Assembly: GCF_016921195.1 (NCBI RefSeq)
Contig: NZ_JAFGYF010000002.1
Span: 558,001-622,000, forward strand
Length of the DNA stretch: 64,000 nt
From: Cellulosimicrobium cellulans
GTDB lineage: Bacteria > Actinomycetota > Actinomycetes > Actinomycetales > Cellulomonadaceae
Reading direction: 5' to 3'
The notes beneath the pieces are model-generated. The model made no database searches and was not told the origin of the DNA. It saw only the letters and a program-made list of their open reading frames with translations. Numbering within the stretch: the first letter of the stretch is position 1; every line of letters begins with the position of its first letter. Below are positions 29,728 through 38,507 of the stretch, piece by piece. The position numbers were made by a program, and so were the translations under genes.

Positions 29728-31116
29728 TCAGCGCGCGAGGACGGCGACGGCCTCGAAGTGGTGGGTGTGGGGAAAGAGGTCGAACGCGCGCAGGGACGCG
29801 AGCCCGTAGCCGTGGCCTGCGAGGTAGGAGACGTCGCGCGCGAGCGCGGCGGGGTCGCACGCGACGTACACGACGCGGGACGGGTTCCGCCCCGCCACCG
29901 CGTCCACGACGGCCCGGCCCGCGCCGACGCGTGGGGGGTCGAGCACGACGACGTCGGCGCCGGCCCGGTCCTCGGCGAGCACCTGCTCGACCGGCCCGTG
30001 GTGCAGCTCGACCTGGGCGAGCCCGTGCGCGTTGCGCCGCGCGTCCCGCACCGCCCGCTCGTCCCCCTCGACGGCGACCACGGATCCCCTGCCGCCGACC
30101 GCCTCGGCGAGAGGGGACGTGAACAGCCCCGCGCCGGAGTAGAGGTCGAGCACGCGCGCTCCGTCGACGTCACCCACACCGTCGAGCACCGCGCGCGCCA
30201 ACGTGGCCGGCGCTTCGCGGTGCACCTGCCAGAATCCGCCCGCCGCGACGCGGTACTCGTGCTGCTGGTCACCGAGGACGACGCGCTCGGTCACGCTGCG
30301 GCGTGCGTTGGGACGCTGGTCGGGCGAGCCCGACCGCCACGGCTCGCCGTCCACGAGGAGGACCGGCGCCGAGCCGACGGGAGCGACGAGCTCGATCCGC
30401 GTTCCCGGACGCCAAGTGCGCGTGAAGACCTTCTCGCGCGCCGCGAGCTCCGCGACGTCCTCGGTGGCCAGCGGCATGCTGTCGAGCGCGACGACGTCGT
30501 GGGACCGGAAACGGTGCATGCCTGCACGGCCCGTGCCGTCGGCGACGAGGTCCACGCGCGTCCGATAGCGGAGCCCGCCGCGCTCGTCGTCGCCCGGTAG
30601 ACCCTCGACCTCTACCTGAAGGTTAGCCTCGTCGAGGTCCACCTTCCCGAGCCGGTGCAGCTGCTCGGCGAGCACGTCCCGCTTCCAGCGGCGCTGCGCG
30701 TCGAACGCCACGTGCGCGAGCTCGCCGCCGCCGACACCGCCGGGGCCCGCCTCCGGCCACACCGAGGGGACACGGTCCGGCGACGCCTCGAGGATCTCGA
30801 CCGCGTCCGCGCGCCAGAACTTCGCCGCGTCACCGCCCTCCGTGACGCGGGCGCGCACACGCTCGCCGGGCAGGGCGTGCCGGACGAAGACCACGCGGCC
30901 GTCGTGCCGCGCCACGCAGTGGCCGCCGTGCGCCACCGGGCCGACCTCGAGCTCGACCTCGACCTCAGGTCGAGGGTCGACACGCGGGCTCTGCCGGGTC
31001 GCCCGCTCGCCGCGGCGCCGCGCGGGGCGCCGCTGACCGCGCCCCGCGCGGCGGTCGGCGGAGGGGTCGGACGGTCGGTCGGAGGGCACGGCAGGACCAC
31101 GCGAGGAGGACGGCAT
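29728..31116 (-). CDS. TRAM-domain class I SAM-dependent RNA methyltransferase
   Basis: The 462-residue protein resembles RumA/TrmA uracil-5 methyltransferases. After a disordered, Arg-rich first 45 residues, a TRAM RNA-binding domain (about 50-115; VGPVAHGGHCVARHDGRVVF) precedes the catalytic domain. That domain shows VLDLYSGAGLFTSPLAEA (SAM binding), VVLDPPRVGAG and VYVACDPAALARD, whose Cys is the expected nucleophile. Iron-sulfur Cys residues typical of RumA are not evident. The likely target is rRNA or tRNA uridine; the position is unknown. I chose the ATG at 31116, where a GATACT -10 lies 6 nt upstream, over a longer start. Confidence 0.88.
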   Translation of the reverse strand: MPSSSRGPAVPSDRPSDPSADRRAGRGQRRPARRRGERATRQSPRVDPRPEVEVELEVGPVAHGGHCVARHDGRVVFVRHALPGERVRARVTEGGDAAKFWRADAVEILEASPDRVPSVWPEAGPGGVGGGELAHVAFDAQRRWKRDVLAEQLHRLGKVDLDEANLQVEVEGLPGDDERGGLRYRTRVDLVADGTGRAGMHRFRSHDVVALDSMPLATEDVAELAAREKVFTRTWRPGTRIELVAPVGSAPVLLVDGEPWRSGSPDQRPNARRSVTERVVLGDQQHEYRVAAGGFWQVHREAPATLARAVLDGVGDVDGARVLDLYSGAGLFTSPLAEAVGGRGSVVAVEGDERAVRDARRNAHGLAQVELHHGPVEQVLAEDRAGADVVVLDPPRVGAGRAVVDAVAGRNPSRVVYVACDPAALARDVSYLAGHGYGLASLRAFDLFPHTHHFEAVAVLAR

Positions 31117-31221
31117 GCCCCCAGTATCCCGGACGTCCCGCGGCCCACCCACCGGGAGCAGGACGCGGGCCCGGTCCCGGCGTCGGAACCGGACCCGCGG
31201 CACGTGGCGGCCGAGCGCGGG

Positions 31222-33225
31222 TCAGTACCCGGTGAAGCGCTGGCGGAACCCCTCGCCCTCGAGCCCGGTCTGCCCTTCGGTGGAGGAGAGCTGCCACGGG
31301 ACCGACGCGACGACGACGCCCGGCGTGAAGAGCAGGCGGCCCTTGAGCCGCAGCGCGCTCTGGTTGTGCAGCAGCTGCTCCCACCAGTGGCCCACGACGT
31401 ACTCGGGGATGTAGACGACGACGAGGTCGCGCGGGGACTCCCGGCGGACCGAGCGGACGTAGGACAGCACCGGGCGCGTGATCTCGCGGAAGGGCGAGTC
31501 CAGCACGCGCAGCGGCACCGGGAGGTCGAGCGCCTCCCACTGCCGCATGAGGTCCTCGACGTCCTCGGCGTCCACGCCGACGGTGACCGCCTCCAGGACG
31601 GACGGGCGCGAGGCCCGCGCGTACGCGAGCGCCCGCATCGTCGGGCGGTGGATCTTGGAGACGAGGACGATCGCGTGGACGCGGCTCGGCAGGGCGCGCG
31701 CGGCCGCCGCGTCGTCGCCGAGCGCGAGCTCGTCCCGCACCGTGTCGTAGTGCTTGCGGATCGACTTCATGAGCACGAACACGAGCGCCATCGCGAGGAT
31801 CGCGATCCACGCGCCGTGCGTGAACTTCGTGATGAGCACGATGACGAGCACGGTCCCCGTCATCGCGAGGCCCACCGTGTTCACCACGCGCGAGCGCCGC
31901 ATGCGCGACCGCTCGCGCGGCTGGCGCTCCGTACGCAACGCCCGCGTCCAGTGCCGCACCATTCCGAGCTGGGAGAGCGTGAACGACACGAACACGCCGA
32001 CGATGTAGAGCTGGATGAGGCGCGTGACCTGCGCGTCGAACGCCCAGATGAGCACGATCGCGGCGACGGCCAGCGTGATGATGCCGTTGGAGAACGCGAG
32101 CCGGTCGCCGCGCGTGTGCAGCTGGCGCGGCAGGTAGCCGTCCTTCGCGAGGATCGAGCCGAGGACGGGGAAGCCGTTGAACGCGGTGTTCGCCGCGAGC
32201 ACGAGGATGAGGCCCGTCACGGCGGACACCACGTAGAAGAGCACGGGAGCCCCGCTGAACACCGTCTCGGCGAGCTGCCCGATCACCGGGTGCTGCACGT
32301 AGTCCGCGGGCAGCGGCTGCCCGTTCAGAGAGAGCTGCGTGTGCGGGTCCTCCGCGTAGTGCACGCCCGTCGCGCGCGCGAGGAAGAGGATCGAGAGCAT
32401 CATCACGGCCGAGATGCCGCCCAGGAGGGCGAGCGTCGTGGCGGCGTTGCGCGACTTGGGCTTGCGGAACGCGGGCACGCCGTTGCTGATCGCCTCCACA
32501 CCGGTGAGCGCCGCACACCCGGACGCGAACGCGCGTGCCACGAGGAACGCCCCTGCGATGCCGATGAGACCCTGGTCGAACCCGCTCTCCGCCGTGAGCT
32601 CGAACTCCGCGCTCTCGGCCGCGCCGAGGTTCCCGGTGACGTACTGGAAGAACCCGACGACCGCCGTCGTGCCGATGGCGAGCATGAAGAGGTACACCGG
32701 GATGGCGAAGAACGTCCCGGACTCCTTGACCCCGCGCAGGTTGACGAGCGTGAGCACGACGACCAGGCCGATCGCGAAGGCGGCCTCGTGGTCGCGCAGC
32801 GCGGGGATCGCGCTGGCCGCGTACTGCGCCCCCGAGGAGATCGAGACGGCGACCGTGAGCACGTAGTCGACCATGAGCGCCGACGCGACGCCCACGCCCG
32901 CGGTCGGGCCGAGGTTGACGGTGGCGACCTCGTAGTCGCCACCGCCCGACGGGTAGGCGCGCACGTTCTGCCGGTACGACGCGACGACCGTCAGCAGCAC
33001 GACCACGACCGCGAGGCCCACCCAGGGCGAGATCATCGTCGCGCTGAGGCCCGCGATCGCGAGCGTCAGGAGGATCTCGTCCGGGGCGTACGCGACGGAC
33101 GACAGCGCGTCGGACGCGAACACGGGCAGCGCCACGCGCTTGGGGAGCAGCGTGTGCCCCAGGTGCTCGCTGCGGACAGGCCGCCCGAGCAGCAGCCGCT
33201 TCGCGGCATCAGCGATCTCCGACAC
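31222..33225 (-). CDS. APC-superfamily permease, KimA-like potassium importer
   Basis: The 667-residue inner-membrane protein has about 12 hydrophobic segments and a cytosolic C-terminal domain of roughly 180 residues. ALPVFASDALSSVAYAPDEIL and SYRQNVRAYPSGGGDYEVA at the N-terminus are hallmarks of the KimA/YdaO branch, whose Bacillus member imports potassium and is inhibited by cyclic di-AMP. It is annotated widely as an amino-acid permease, but divergent TrkA-type regulators support potassium. The GTG at 33225 has TAGCAT 8 nt upstream. Its neighbour on the 3' side is the RNA methyltransferase (105 bp), same strand. Confidence 0.85.
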   Translation of the reverse strand: MSEIADAAKRLLLGRPVRSEHLGHTLLPKRVALPVFASDALSSVAYAPDEILLTLAIAGLSATMISPWVGLAVVVVLLTVVASYRQNVRAYPSGGGDYEVATVNLGPTAGVGVASALMVDYVLTVAVSISSGAQYAASAIPALRDHEAAFAIGLVVVLTLVNLRGVKESGTFFAIPVYLFMLAIGTTAVVGFFQYVTGNLGAAESAEFELTAESGFDQGLIGIAGAFLVARAFASGCAALTGVEAISNGVPAFRKPKSRNAATTLALLGGISAVMMLSILFLARATGVHYAEDPHTQLSLNGQPLPADYVQHPVIGQLAETVFSGAPVLFYVVSAVTGLILVLAANTAFNGFPVLGSILAKDGYLPRQLHTRGDRLAFSNGIITLAVAAIVLIWAFDAQVTRLIQLYIVGVFVSFTLSQLGMVRHWTRALRTERQPRERSRMRRSRVVNTVGLAMTGTVLVIVLITKFTHGAWIAILAMALVFVLMKSIRKHYDTVRDELALGDDAAAARALPSRVHAIVLVSKIHRPTMRALAYARASRPSVLEAVTVGVDAEDVEDLMRQWEALDLPVPLRVLDSPFREITRPVLSYVRSVRRESPRDLVVVYIPEYVVGHWWEQLLHNQSALRLKGRLLFTPGVVVASVPWQLSSTEGQTGLEGEGFRQRFTGY

Positions 33226-33233
33226 GAGGCCTC

Positions 33234-33239
33234 ATGCTA
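33234..33239 (-). promoter_or_regulatory. -10 element TAGCAT of the KimA-like permease
   Basis: The minus-strand TAGCAT ends 8 nt before GTG 33225. It faces away from the divergent trkA promoter about 50 bp off. Confidence 0.45.
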
Positions 33240-33291
33240 TGCCCGACGGCGTCCGGTCGCGCTGGTGCGCGCCCGGCGGCCCGGCGAGCGG

Positions 33292-33297
33292 TAGCGT
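33292..33297 (+). promoter_or_regulatory. -10 element TAGCGT, leaderless start of the first TrkA gene
   Basis: TAGCGT is followed by TCGGTGC and then GTG at 33305. Confidence 0.55.
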
Positions 33298-33304
33298 TCG
33301 GTGC

Positions 33305-33973
33305 GTGCACTTCGTCATCATGGGCTGCGGCCGCGTCGGCGCGACGCTCGCCCAGTCGCTCGAGTCGAGCGGCCACTCGGTCGCCGTCGTCGACCAGAAC
33401 CCCGACGCGTTCCGGCGCCTCCCGGCCGAGTTCACCGGGAAGAAGGTGACCGGGGTCGGCTTCGACCGCGACACGCTCGTGCAGGCCGGCATCGAGGACG
33501 CCTACGCGTTCGCCGCGGTCTCCGACGGCGACAACTCGAACATCCTCTCCGCGCGCGTCGTGCGGGAGACGTTCGGCGTCGAGAAGGTCGTGGCGCGCAT
33601 CTACGACCCGCAGCGCGCGGAGATCTACCAGCGCCTCGGGATCCCGACGGTCGCGACCGTGCGCTGGACCGCGGACCAGGTGCTGCGCCGCATGCTCCCG
33701 TTCGGCGCGACCGACGAGTACCGCGACCCGTCCGGCCGCGTGCGCCTCGCGCAGGTCGACTTCCACCCCGACTGGGTCGGGCGCACCGTCCGCGCCATCG
33801 AGGACGCGACAGGGGCGCGCGTCGCGTTCGTCAGCCGCTTCGGCGACGGGGTCCTCGTCACCGACCGCACCGTCCTGCAGGAGAACGACGTGCTGCACGT
33901 GCTCATGGACGACGAGCAGGCCGCCGTCGTCGAACGCAAGCTCACCCACGCACCGAAGGTCGAGGCCGAGTGA
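33305..33973 (+). CDS. TrkA/CeoB-type RCK potassium-channel regulatory protein
   Basis: The 222-residue peripheral cytosolic protein has a Rossmann TrkA-N domain (HFVIMGCGRVGATLAQSLE with GxGxxG, then the acidic VVDQNPDAF that reads the nucleotide ribose). A TrkA-C/RCK_C domain follows at about residues 140-215 (AQVDFHPDWVGRTVRAIE). Such proteins bind NAD(H) or ATP and gate potassium transporters. It is the first gene of a two-gene operon overlapping the second TrkA protein and is divergent from the KimA-like permease. The pair matches M. tuberculosis ceoB-ceoC in order. Confidence 0.92.
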   Translation: MHFVIMGCGRVGATLAQSLESSGHSVAVVDQNPDAFRRLPAEFTGKKVTGVGFDRDTLVQAGIEDAYAFAAVSDGDNSNILSARVVRETFGVEKVVARIYDPQRAEIYQRLGIPTVATVRWTADQVLRRMLPFGATDEYRDPSGRVRLAQVDFHPDWVGRTVRAIEDATGARVAFVSRFGDGVLVTDRTVLQENDVLHVLMDDEQAAVVERKLTHAPKVEAE

Positions 33974-34701
33974 TGCGCGTCGTCATCGCCGGGGCGGGCT
34001 CCGTCGGCCGCTCGATCGCCCGCGAGCTCCTCAGCCACGACCACGAGGTCATGCTCATCGACAAGCAGCCGGCAGCCATGCGGGTCGCCCAGGTGGCGGA
34101 GGCGGACTGGCTGCTCGCCGACGCGTGCGAGCTGTCGTCGCTCGCCGAGGCCAAGGTCGACGAGTGCGACGTCATCGTCGCCGCGACGGGCGACGACAAG
34201 GCGAACCTCGTCGTGTCGCTGCTCGCCAAGACCGAGTTCGGCGTGCCGCGCACGGTCGCGCGCGTGAACAACCCGAAGAACGAATGGATGTTCGACGAGT
34301 CGTGGGGCGTGGACGTCGCCGTGTCCACGCCGCGCATCATGACGGCGATGGTCGAGGAGGCCGTCGCCGTCGGCGACCTCGTCCGCATCTTCACGTTCCA
34401 CCAGTCCGGTGCCGACATCCTCGAGGTCACCCTGCCGCCGAGCTCGCCGCTCGTCGGCCACCGCGTCGGCGAGGTGAGCTGGCCCCCGGACACCGTGCTC
34501 GCGGCCATCGTCCGCGGCACACGACCGATCGCGCCGAGCCAGGACGACACGCTCGAGGTCGGGGACGAGCTCCTGCTCGTCACGGGCAACGAGGCGGACG
34601 AGGGCGCGCTCGGGCGGCTGCTGGCGGGCGAGCCGGAGGCGGAACCGACCGTGCCGGACGCGCCGGTCGAGGCGCCCGAGGCGACCGACGGCGTCCTCTG
34701 A
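33973..34701 (+). CDS. TrkA/CeoC-type RCK potassium-channel regulatory protein
   Basis: The 242-residue second RCK subunit starts with MRVVIAGAGSVGRSIAREL and the ribose-binding VMLIDKQPAAM, then TATGDDKANLVVSLLAKTEFG-like VAATGDDKANLVVSLLAK. The TrkA-C domain is near residues 140-215. The last 25 residues are an acidic Pro/Glu tail absent from the first subunit. The start overlaps the preceding stop (TGATG), so the two are made together, probably as hetero-oligomers controlling the adjacent potassium permease. Confidence 0.92.
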   Translation: MRVVIAGAGSVGRSIARELLSHDHEVMLIDKQPAAMRVAQVAEADWLLADACELSSLAEAKVDECDVIVAATGDDKANLVVSLLAKTEFGVPRTVARVNNPKNEWMFDESWGVDVAVSTPRIMTAMVEEAVAVGDLVRIFTFHQSGADILEVTLPPSSPLVGHRVGEVSWPPDTVLAAIVRGTRPIAPSQDDTLEVGDELLLVTGNEADEGALGRLLAGEPEAEPTVPDAPVEAPEATDGVL

Positions 34702-34743
34702 GACCGCCCGTCCCCCGGGGTCCTCGCGCGGAGGCCCTCGTGC

Positions 34744-35673
34744 CTAGGCCGTCGGCTGCGGGGACACGGTGGCGTGCGGCCGGCGCACGAGGATCCACGT
34801 GAGCCACAGGACGAGCGCCCACAGCGGGATGCCCATGACGAGGCGCGCGGTGCCGAGCCAGCCGACGTCACCGTCGAGGTAGAGCGGTACCTGGACCGCG
34901 AGCCGGGCGGCGAACAGGCCGATCCACAGCCACGTCGCGGCGGTGTACCGGCGCATCAGCGCACGGTCCGACCGCCAGGAGCGGGCCCAGCGGGCGAACG
35001 CGCCGGGCTCGGCGGCGTCCGCGTCGACGGGTGCGCCGGCGGGCGTCGGGGCCGCCGCGGGCTGCTCGGCCGAGGCGTCGACCGCGCTCGGGGACGGGTC
35101 CGCCGTCGTCCCGGCCGGCCCGGACGCCGCCCCCGTGCCGAACCCGCTGCGGAAACCCTCGACCACGAGGCCGACGAGCGGCCAGCGGGCGAGGACGGAG
35201 ACGAGGAGCGCGACGAGGTAGGCGGCGTTGGTCCACAGGCCCCACGCGAAGTAGTCCTGCGCCTCGCCCGACCGCCACGCCCAGATCACGCCGATGCCGA
35301 CGCCCAGGAGTCCGCCGAACGCCTGGGTCACGGGAGTGCGCTGGACCAGTCGCGCCGCGACGGCGACGAGCGCTGCCGCGACCGAGGTCACGAGCGCCCA
35401 CCGGAGGTTGGTCGTGGCGACGTAGACGACGACGAAGACGAGGCCCGGGGCGACGGACTCGACGAGCCCACGCACCCCACCGATCGCGTCGGCCACGGAG
35501 AAGTCCTGCCCGGCGAGCGCGCGGACACCCCGGGCGCGGCCGTCCTCGGGCGCCGCGACGTCGTCGACGACCGTCTCCGCGACGTCGGCCTCGTGCGCGA
35601 GACCGTCCCGGGCGTGCCCAGGGTCCGGACGCCCCTCCGCGGGGCCGCCGCTCGCGTCGCTGCTGCTCGTCAT
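34744..35673 (-). CDS. DUF3159 membrane protein
   Basis: The 309-residue protein has a disordered acidic N-terminus (about 55 residues) and roughly six hydrophobic helices in two groups: LVFVVVYVATTN, WALVTSVAAALVAVAARLV and LLGVGIGVIWAW, then later helices after an Ala/Pro-rich linker (about 190-225). QDFSVADAIGGVRGLVESVAPG is the family's opening. The function is not known. It belongs to the conserved actinobacterial order trkA-trkA-DUF3159-OB-DUF3710-dut, where it may relate to envelope or ion homeostasis (inference only). Confidence 0.85.
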   Translation of the reverse strand: MTSSSDASGGPAEGRPDPGHARDGLAHEADVAETVVDDVAAPEDGRARGVRALAGQDFSVADAIGGVRGLVESVAPGLVFVVVYVATTNLRWALVTSVAAALVAVAARLVQRTPVTQAFGGLLGVGIGVIWAWRSGEAQDYFAWGLWTNAAYLVALLVSVLARWPLVGLVVEGFRSGFGTGAASGPAGTTADPSPSAVDASAEQPAAAPTPAGAPVDADAAEPGAFARWARSWRSDRALMRRYTAATWLWIGLFAARLAVQVPLYLDGDVGWLGTARLVMGIPLWALVLWLTWILVRRPHATVSPQPTA

Positions 35674-35791
35674 CTCGTGGCGTCCTCGGTGGCTCGGGGG
35701 TCGGTCGGCTACGGTCCGGGCGCGTGGCCCGGGTCGGCCTCTGCACGTCCGCTGGATCGTACGGCACCGCCGCGCGTCGGCGGGAGCGAGG

Positions 35792-36166
35792 TCACTCCCC
35801 CGGCTTGGCGAGGAGCTCGTAGCGCGGGTTGAAGATGGTGCGGCGCCCGTCGACGTCGCACACGAGCCCCTCGACGAGGGCGCGTCGGCCGGGCTCGATC
35901 CCTGCGATGCGGCGGCGGCCCAGCCACACGAGGTCCACGACGCCCGACCCGTCGAACAGCTCGACCTCGACCGTCGGGACGCCCTCGCGCGGACGCAGCA
36001 CCACGGACCGCAGCACGCCGGAGATCTTGGCGCGGCGGCGGTTCGGCAGCTCGGAGACCGCCCGACAGCCCTTCTGCCGTGCCGCCTCGGAGCGCTCCTC
36101 GTCGGCGGCGAGCTCCTCCTGGGAGGCGAGGGCGGTGCGCCAGGCGTCGCGCAGGGTGGGGGTCAT
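35792..36166 (-). CDS. OB-fold nucleic acid-binding domain protein
   Basis: The 124-residue protein is mostly one OB-fold: AKISGVLRSVVLRPREGVPT, VEVELFDGSGVVDLVWLGRR and GRRALVEGLVCDVDG are the beta strands seen in RecG/aspartyl-tRNA synthetase-type anticodon-binding domains. A short helical N-terminus precedes it. It has no catalytic motif and probably binds RNA or ssDNA. The ATG at 36166 lies 1 nt after the DUF3710 stop, so it is translated with it. I rejected a 10-residue upstream extension that would overlap that gene. Confidence 0.87.
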   Translation of the reverse strand: MTPTLRDAWRTALASQEELAADEERSEAARQKGCRAVSELPNRRRAKISGVLRSVVLRPREGVPTVEVELFDGSGVVDLVWLGRRRIAGIEPGRRALVEGLVCDVDGRRTIFNPRYELLAKPGE

Positions 36167-36167
36167 G

Positions 36168-36908
36168 TCAGCGGATCTCCGTGATCTCCGGCCCACGGGT
36201 CAGCGGGTCGAACGACGGCGTCTCCGGCGCCCCGGCGGGCGCCGTTGCCGCGGCGGCCGGGCCCTTGCCCGGCAGGTGCAGGGCGAGGAGGTCGCGCGGC
36301 GGGCGCGGGCTCTGGTCCCGCACGACGACGATGTTGGCGAACACGGACTCGAGCAGCCGGGCCTCGGCCGGGTCGACCGCCGCCTTGCCGGTGAGCACGC
36401 CGCGGAGGAACCAGCGCGGCCCGTCGACGCCCACGAAGCGCGCGGGCCGCACGCCGGGACGCCCGTCCGGCGTCTGCGCGGGGATGCGGGCGAGCAGCTC
36501 GCGTCCGAACGGGCCGGGGATGTCGTCGACCGTGCCGCCCTGCTTGGTCACCGACGCGGCGATCTCCCCGCGGATCTCGTCCCAGATGCCGTCCGTGCGC
36601 GGTGCGGCGAACGCCTGCACCTGGAGCCCGGACCCGGCGACGGCGCACGCCACGCCGGTGATGCGCTGGGTCTTCTTGTCGACCTCCATGCGCAGCTCCA
36701 TCCCCGGCACGCCGGGCAGCCACACCGCGCCCAGGTCGAGGCGCGGCCCGCGCTCGGGCACCTGGGAGGAGTCGTACGGGCCGCGGGCCGGCTTCTCCTC
36801 GCTCGCCGCCTCGGCGGGCGCGCCGTCGTCGACCGGCGCGGACGCCGTGCGCGACGGCTCGGGCGACTCGGTCGGCTCGGACGACCTGGAGCGACGGAAC
36901 AGACCCAC
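36168..36908 (-). CDS. DUF3710 family protein
   Basis: The 246-residue actinobacterial protein has unknown function. The first 45 residues are charged and disordered. The core carries DLGAVWLPGVPGMELRMEVD, WDEIRGEIAASVTKQGGTVD and PARFVGVDGPRWFLRGVLTG. No membrane segment or enzyme motif is visible. The GTG at 36908 follows AAGGAG by 7 nt. It precedes the OB-fold gene in one operon, and lies just downstream of dut in the same direction with a 162-bp gap. Confidence 0.87.
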   Translation of the reverse strand: MGLFRRSRSSEPTESPEPSRTASAPVDDGAPAEAASEEKPARGPYDSSQVPERGPRLDLGAVWLPGVPGMELRMEVDKKTQRITGVACAVAGSGLQVQAFAAPRTDGIWDEIRGEIAASVTKQGGTVDDIPGPFGRELLARIPAQTPDGRPGVRPARFVGVDGPRWFLRGVLTGKAAVDPAEARLLESVFANIVVVRDQSPRPPRDLLALHLPGKGPAAAATAPAGAPETPSFDPLTRGPEITEIR

Positions 36909-37070
36909 GGAGGAACTCCTTCACCTGCCCGGCCCTCGGCCGGGACTCCTCACGGGGCGCTCGCCCCGCACTGCTTCCACACTAGCCCGCGCAGCGACGG
37001 TCCGGGTGCGACGTTCGCTGCGGGACGACGGGCGCGCGGCGGTCCGCGCCGGGCGCTCGTCGACGCCTCG

Positions 37071-37547
37071 TCAGGGCGCTGCCGTCCATCCGCCGCTCGA
37101 CCCGAAGCCGCCCTCGCCCCGGTGCGAACCGGGCAGCCGCTCGGCCCGCACGAACCGCGCGCGCTCCACCTTCTGCACGACGAGCTGCGCGACCCGGTCG
37201 CCGCGGCGCAGGACGACGGTCTCCCGGGCGTCCGTGTTGAGCAGCGTCACCCTGATCTCGCCGCGGTACCCGGCGTCCACGGTGCCCGGCGCGTTGACGA
37301 CCGTGAGGCCGTGCTTCGCGGCGAGGCCCGAACGCGGGTGCACGAACGCCGCGTAGCCGTCGGGCAGAGCGATCGAGACGCCCGTGGGAACCACGGCGCG
37401 CTGTCCCGGCGCCAGCTCGACGTCGACGGTCGTGACGAGGTCGGCGCCGGCGTCGCCCGGGTGGGCGTAGGACGGCAGGGGCACGTCGTCGAGGAGCGTG
37501 ATGAGGACGTCGACGTCCCCGGTCTCGGGCTGGTGGTGGTTCGGCAC
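37071..37547 (-). CDS. dut: dUTP diphosphatase
   Basis: The 158-residue trimeric dUTPase converts dUTP to dUMP and PPi, keeping uracil out of DNA. All five motifs are present: GDAGADLVT (1), HPRSGLAAKHGL (2), PGTVDAGYRGEIRVTLLN (3, with the catalytic Asp and Tyr), RGDRVAQLVVQ (4) and GEGGFGSSGG (5, the flexible Phe arm). The GTG at 37547 has TAGGCT seven nt before it; a 26-residue longer frame from 37625 is less likely. It is divergent from the DUF3093 gene, 76 bp away. Confidence 0.95.
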   Translation of the reverse strand: MPNHHQPETGDVDVLITLLDDVPLPSYAHPGDAGADLVTTVDVELAPGQRAVVPTGVSIALPDGYAAFVHPRSGLAAKHGLTVVNAPGTVDAGYRGEIRVTLLNTDARETVVLRRGDRVAQLVVQKVERARFVRAERLPGSHRGEGGFGSSGGWTAAP

Positions 37548-37554
37548 CCGGCAG

Positions 37555-37560
37555 AGCCTA
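37555..37560 (-). promoter_or_regulatory. -10 element TAGGCT, leaderless start of dut
   Basis: The minus-strand TAGGCT ends 7 nt before GTG 37547. The opposing DUF3093 gene has a similar GATGAT hexamer 6 nt before its ATG. Confidence 0.5.
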
Positions 37561-37623
37561 GTGGTCACGGGCAGGCCCGGCGAGCACGTCGGGCGACGCC
37601 CCGACTGCTGGGATGATGGACCC

Positions 37624-38139
37624 ATGACGGACCCCGCCGACCGCAGCAGGCCCTCCTCGACCCCGGGAACCGCCGGGGCACCCGGCGCCGTGGGCGCGAC
37701 GCCCTACCGCGAGCGACTCGTCCCAGGCGTCGGCGGCTGGGCCGCGGCCCTCGGGTTCGCCCTGGTCCTCGGGATCGCGCTGTGGCCCGCGAGCCAGGCG
37801 ATCGCGCTGGGCGTGGGCGCGCTCGCGATGGTCGCGGGCGTCGCCGGGCTGTGGTGGACCTCCCCCGTCGTCGCGGTGGCGGACGGCGAGCTCCGCGCCG
37901 GTCGCGCGCACGTCCCCGTCTCGCTGCTCGGCCGGGTCACGACCCTCGACGCGGACGCGATGCGCGTCCAGCTCGGCCGACGCCTCGACGCCCGCGCCTA
38001 CGTGTGCCTGCGTGCGTGGGCCCGTACCGGCGTGCACGTCGTGCTCGACGACCCGCAGGACCCGACGCCGTACTGGCTGGTCTCCACGCGGCACCCGCAG
38101 GGTCTCGCCGACGCGATCCGGGCCGCACGCACCGTCTGA
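37624..38139 (+). CDS. DUF3093 membrane protein
   Basis: The 171-residue protein has two adjacent transmembrane helices (about residues 38-56 and 60-78: GGWAAALGFALVLGIALW and ALGVGALAMVAGVAGLWW). A soluble domain rich in DGELRAGRAHVPVSLLGRV and PYWLVSTRHPQGLADAI follows, the DUF3093 hallmark. Function unknown. It is divergent from dut, as in mycobacteria (Rv2698), and ends at a strong bidirectional hairpin shared with the DUF4193 gene. Confidence 0.87.
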   Translation: MTDPADRSRPSSTPGTAGAPGAVGATPYRERLVPGVGGWAAALGFALVLGIALWPASQAIALGVGALAMVAGVAGLWWTSPVVAVADGELRAGRAHVPVSLLGRVTTLDADAMRVQLGRRLDARAYVCLRAWARTGVHVVLDDPQDPTPYWLVSTRHPQGLADAIRAARTV

Positions 38140-38151
38140 CGGACCCCACCG

Positions 38152-38195
38152 ACGACGAAGGCCGCCGCCCCGGGGGAAGGGGCGACGGCCGTCGT
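38152..38195. terminator. Bidirectional terminator between DUF3093 and DUF4193 genes
   Basis: The stem of about 16 bp is CGCCCC/GGGGCG at the top, then GGCCG/CGGCC and ACGAC/GTCGT. One mismatch and a 3-nt bulge interrupt it, and the loop is 7 nt. It sits between convergent stops. Confidence 0.7.
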
Positions 38196-38207
38196 GGGTC
38201 GTGCAGG

Positions 38208-38507
38208 TCAGGCGGCGCACTCGGAGCAGATCTGCTGCCCGTTCTTCTCGTACGCGAGCTGGCTGCGGTGGTGCACGAGGAAGCAGCTCGAGCACGTGAA
38301 CTCGTCGGCCTGACGAGGCAGGACCCGGACGGAGAGCTCCTCGCCGGACAGGTCGGCACCGGGCAGCTCGAAACCCTCCGCCGCCTCGGTCTCGTCCTCG
38401 TCAACGACGCCCGAGCTCTTGTCGGAGCGACGAGCCTGGAGCTCCTGGAGCGAGTCCTCGCTGAGCTCCTCTTCACTCTTGCGGGGGGCGTCGTAGTCTG
38501 TTGCCAT
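38208..38507 (-). CDS. DUF4193 zinc-ribbon-like small protein
   Basis: The 99-residue acidic protein starts MATDYDAPRKSEEELSEDSL, the near-invariant DUF4193 opening. It ends with two CxxC pairs (FTCSSCFLVHHRSQLA and ICSECAA) that should hold one zinc. RbpA-like size and its conservation across actinobacteria suggest a general housekeeping role, perhaps in transcription, but none is proven. The ATG at 38507 is chosen by homology; an upstream extension to 38768 is a low-complexity frame. It is the partner of Rv2699c in the conserved block. Confidence 0.9.
   Translation of the reverse strand: MATDYDAPRKSEEELSEDSLQELQARRSDKSSGVVDEDETEAAEGFELPGADLSGEELSVRVLPRQADEFTCSSCFLVHHRSQLAYEKNGQQICSECAA

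Noticed and set aside
30655-33294. An 879-codon plus-strand frame opposite the KimA-like permease
   Set aside because: The composition is an Arg/His/Asp-rich shadow, with no hydrophobic or catalytic pattern, whereas the minus strand encodes a clear transporter.
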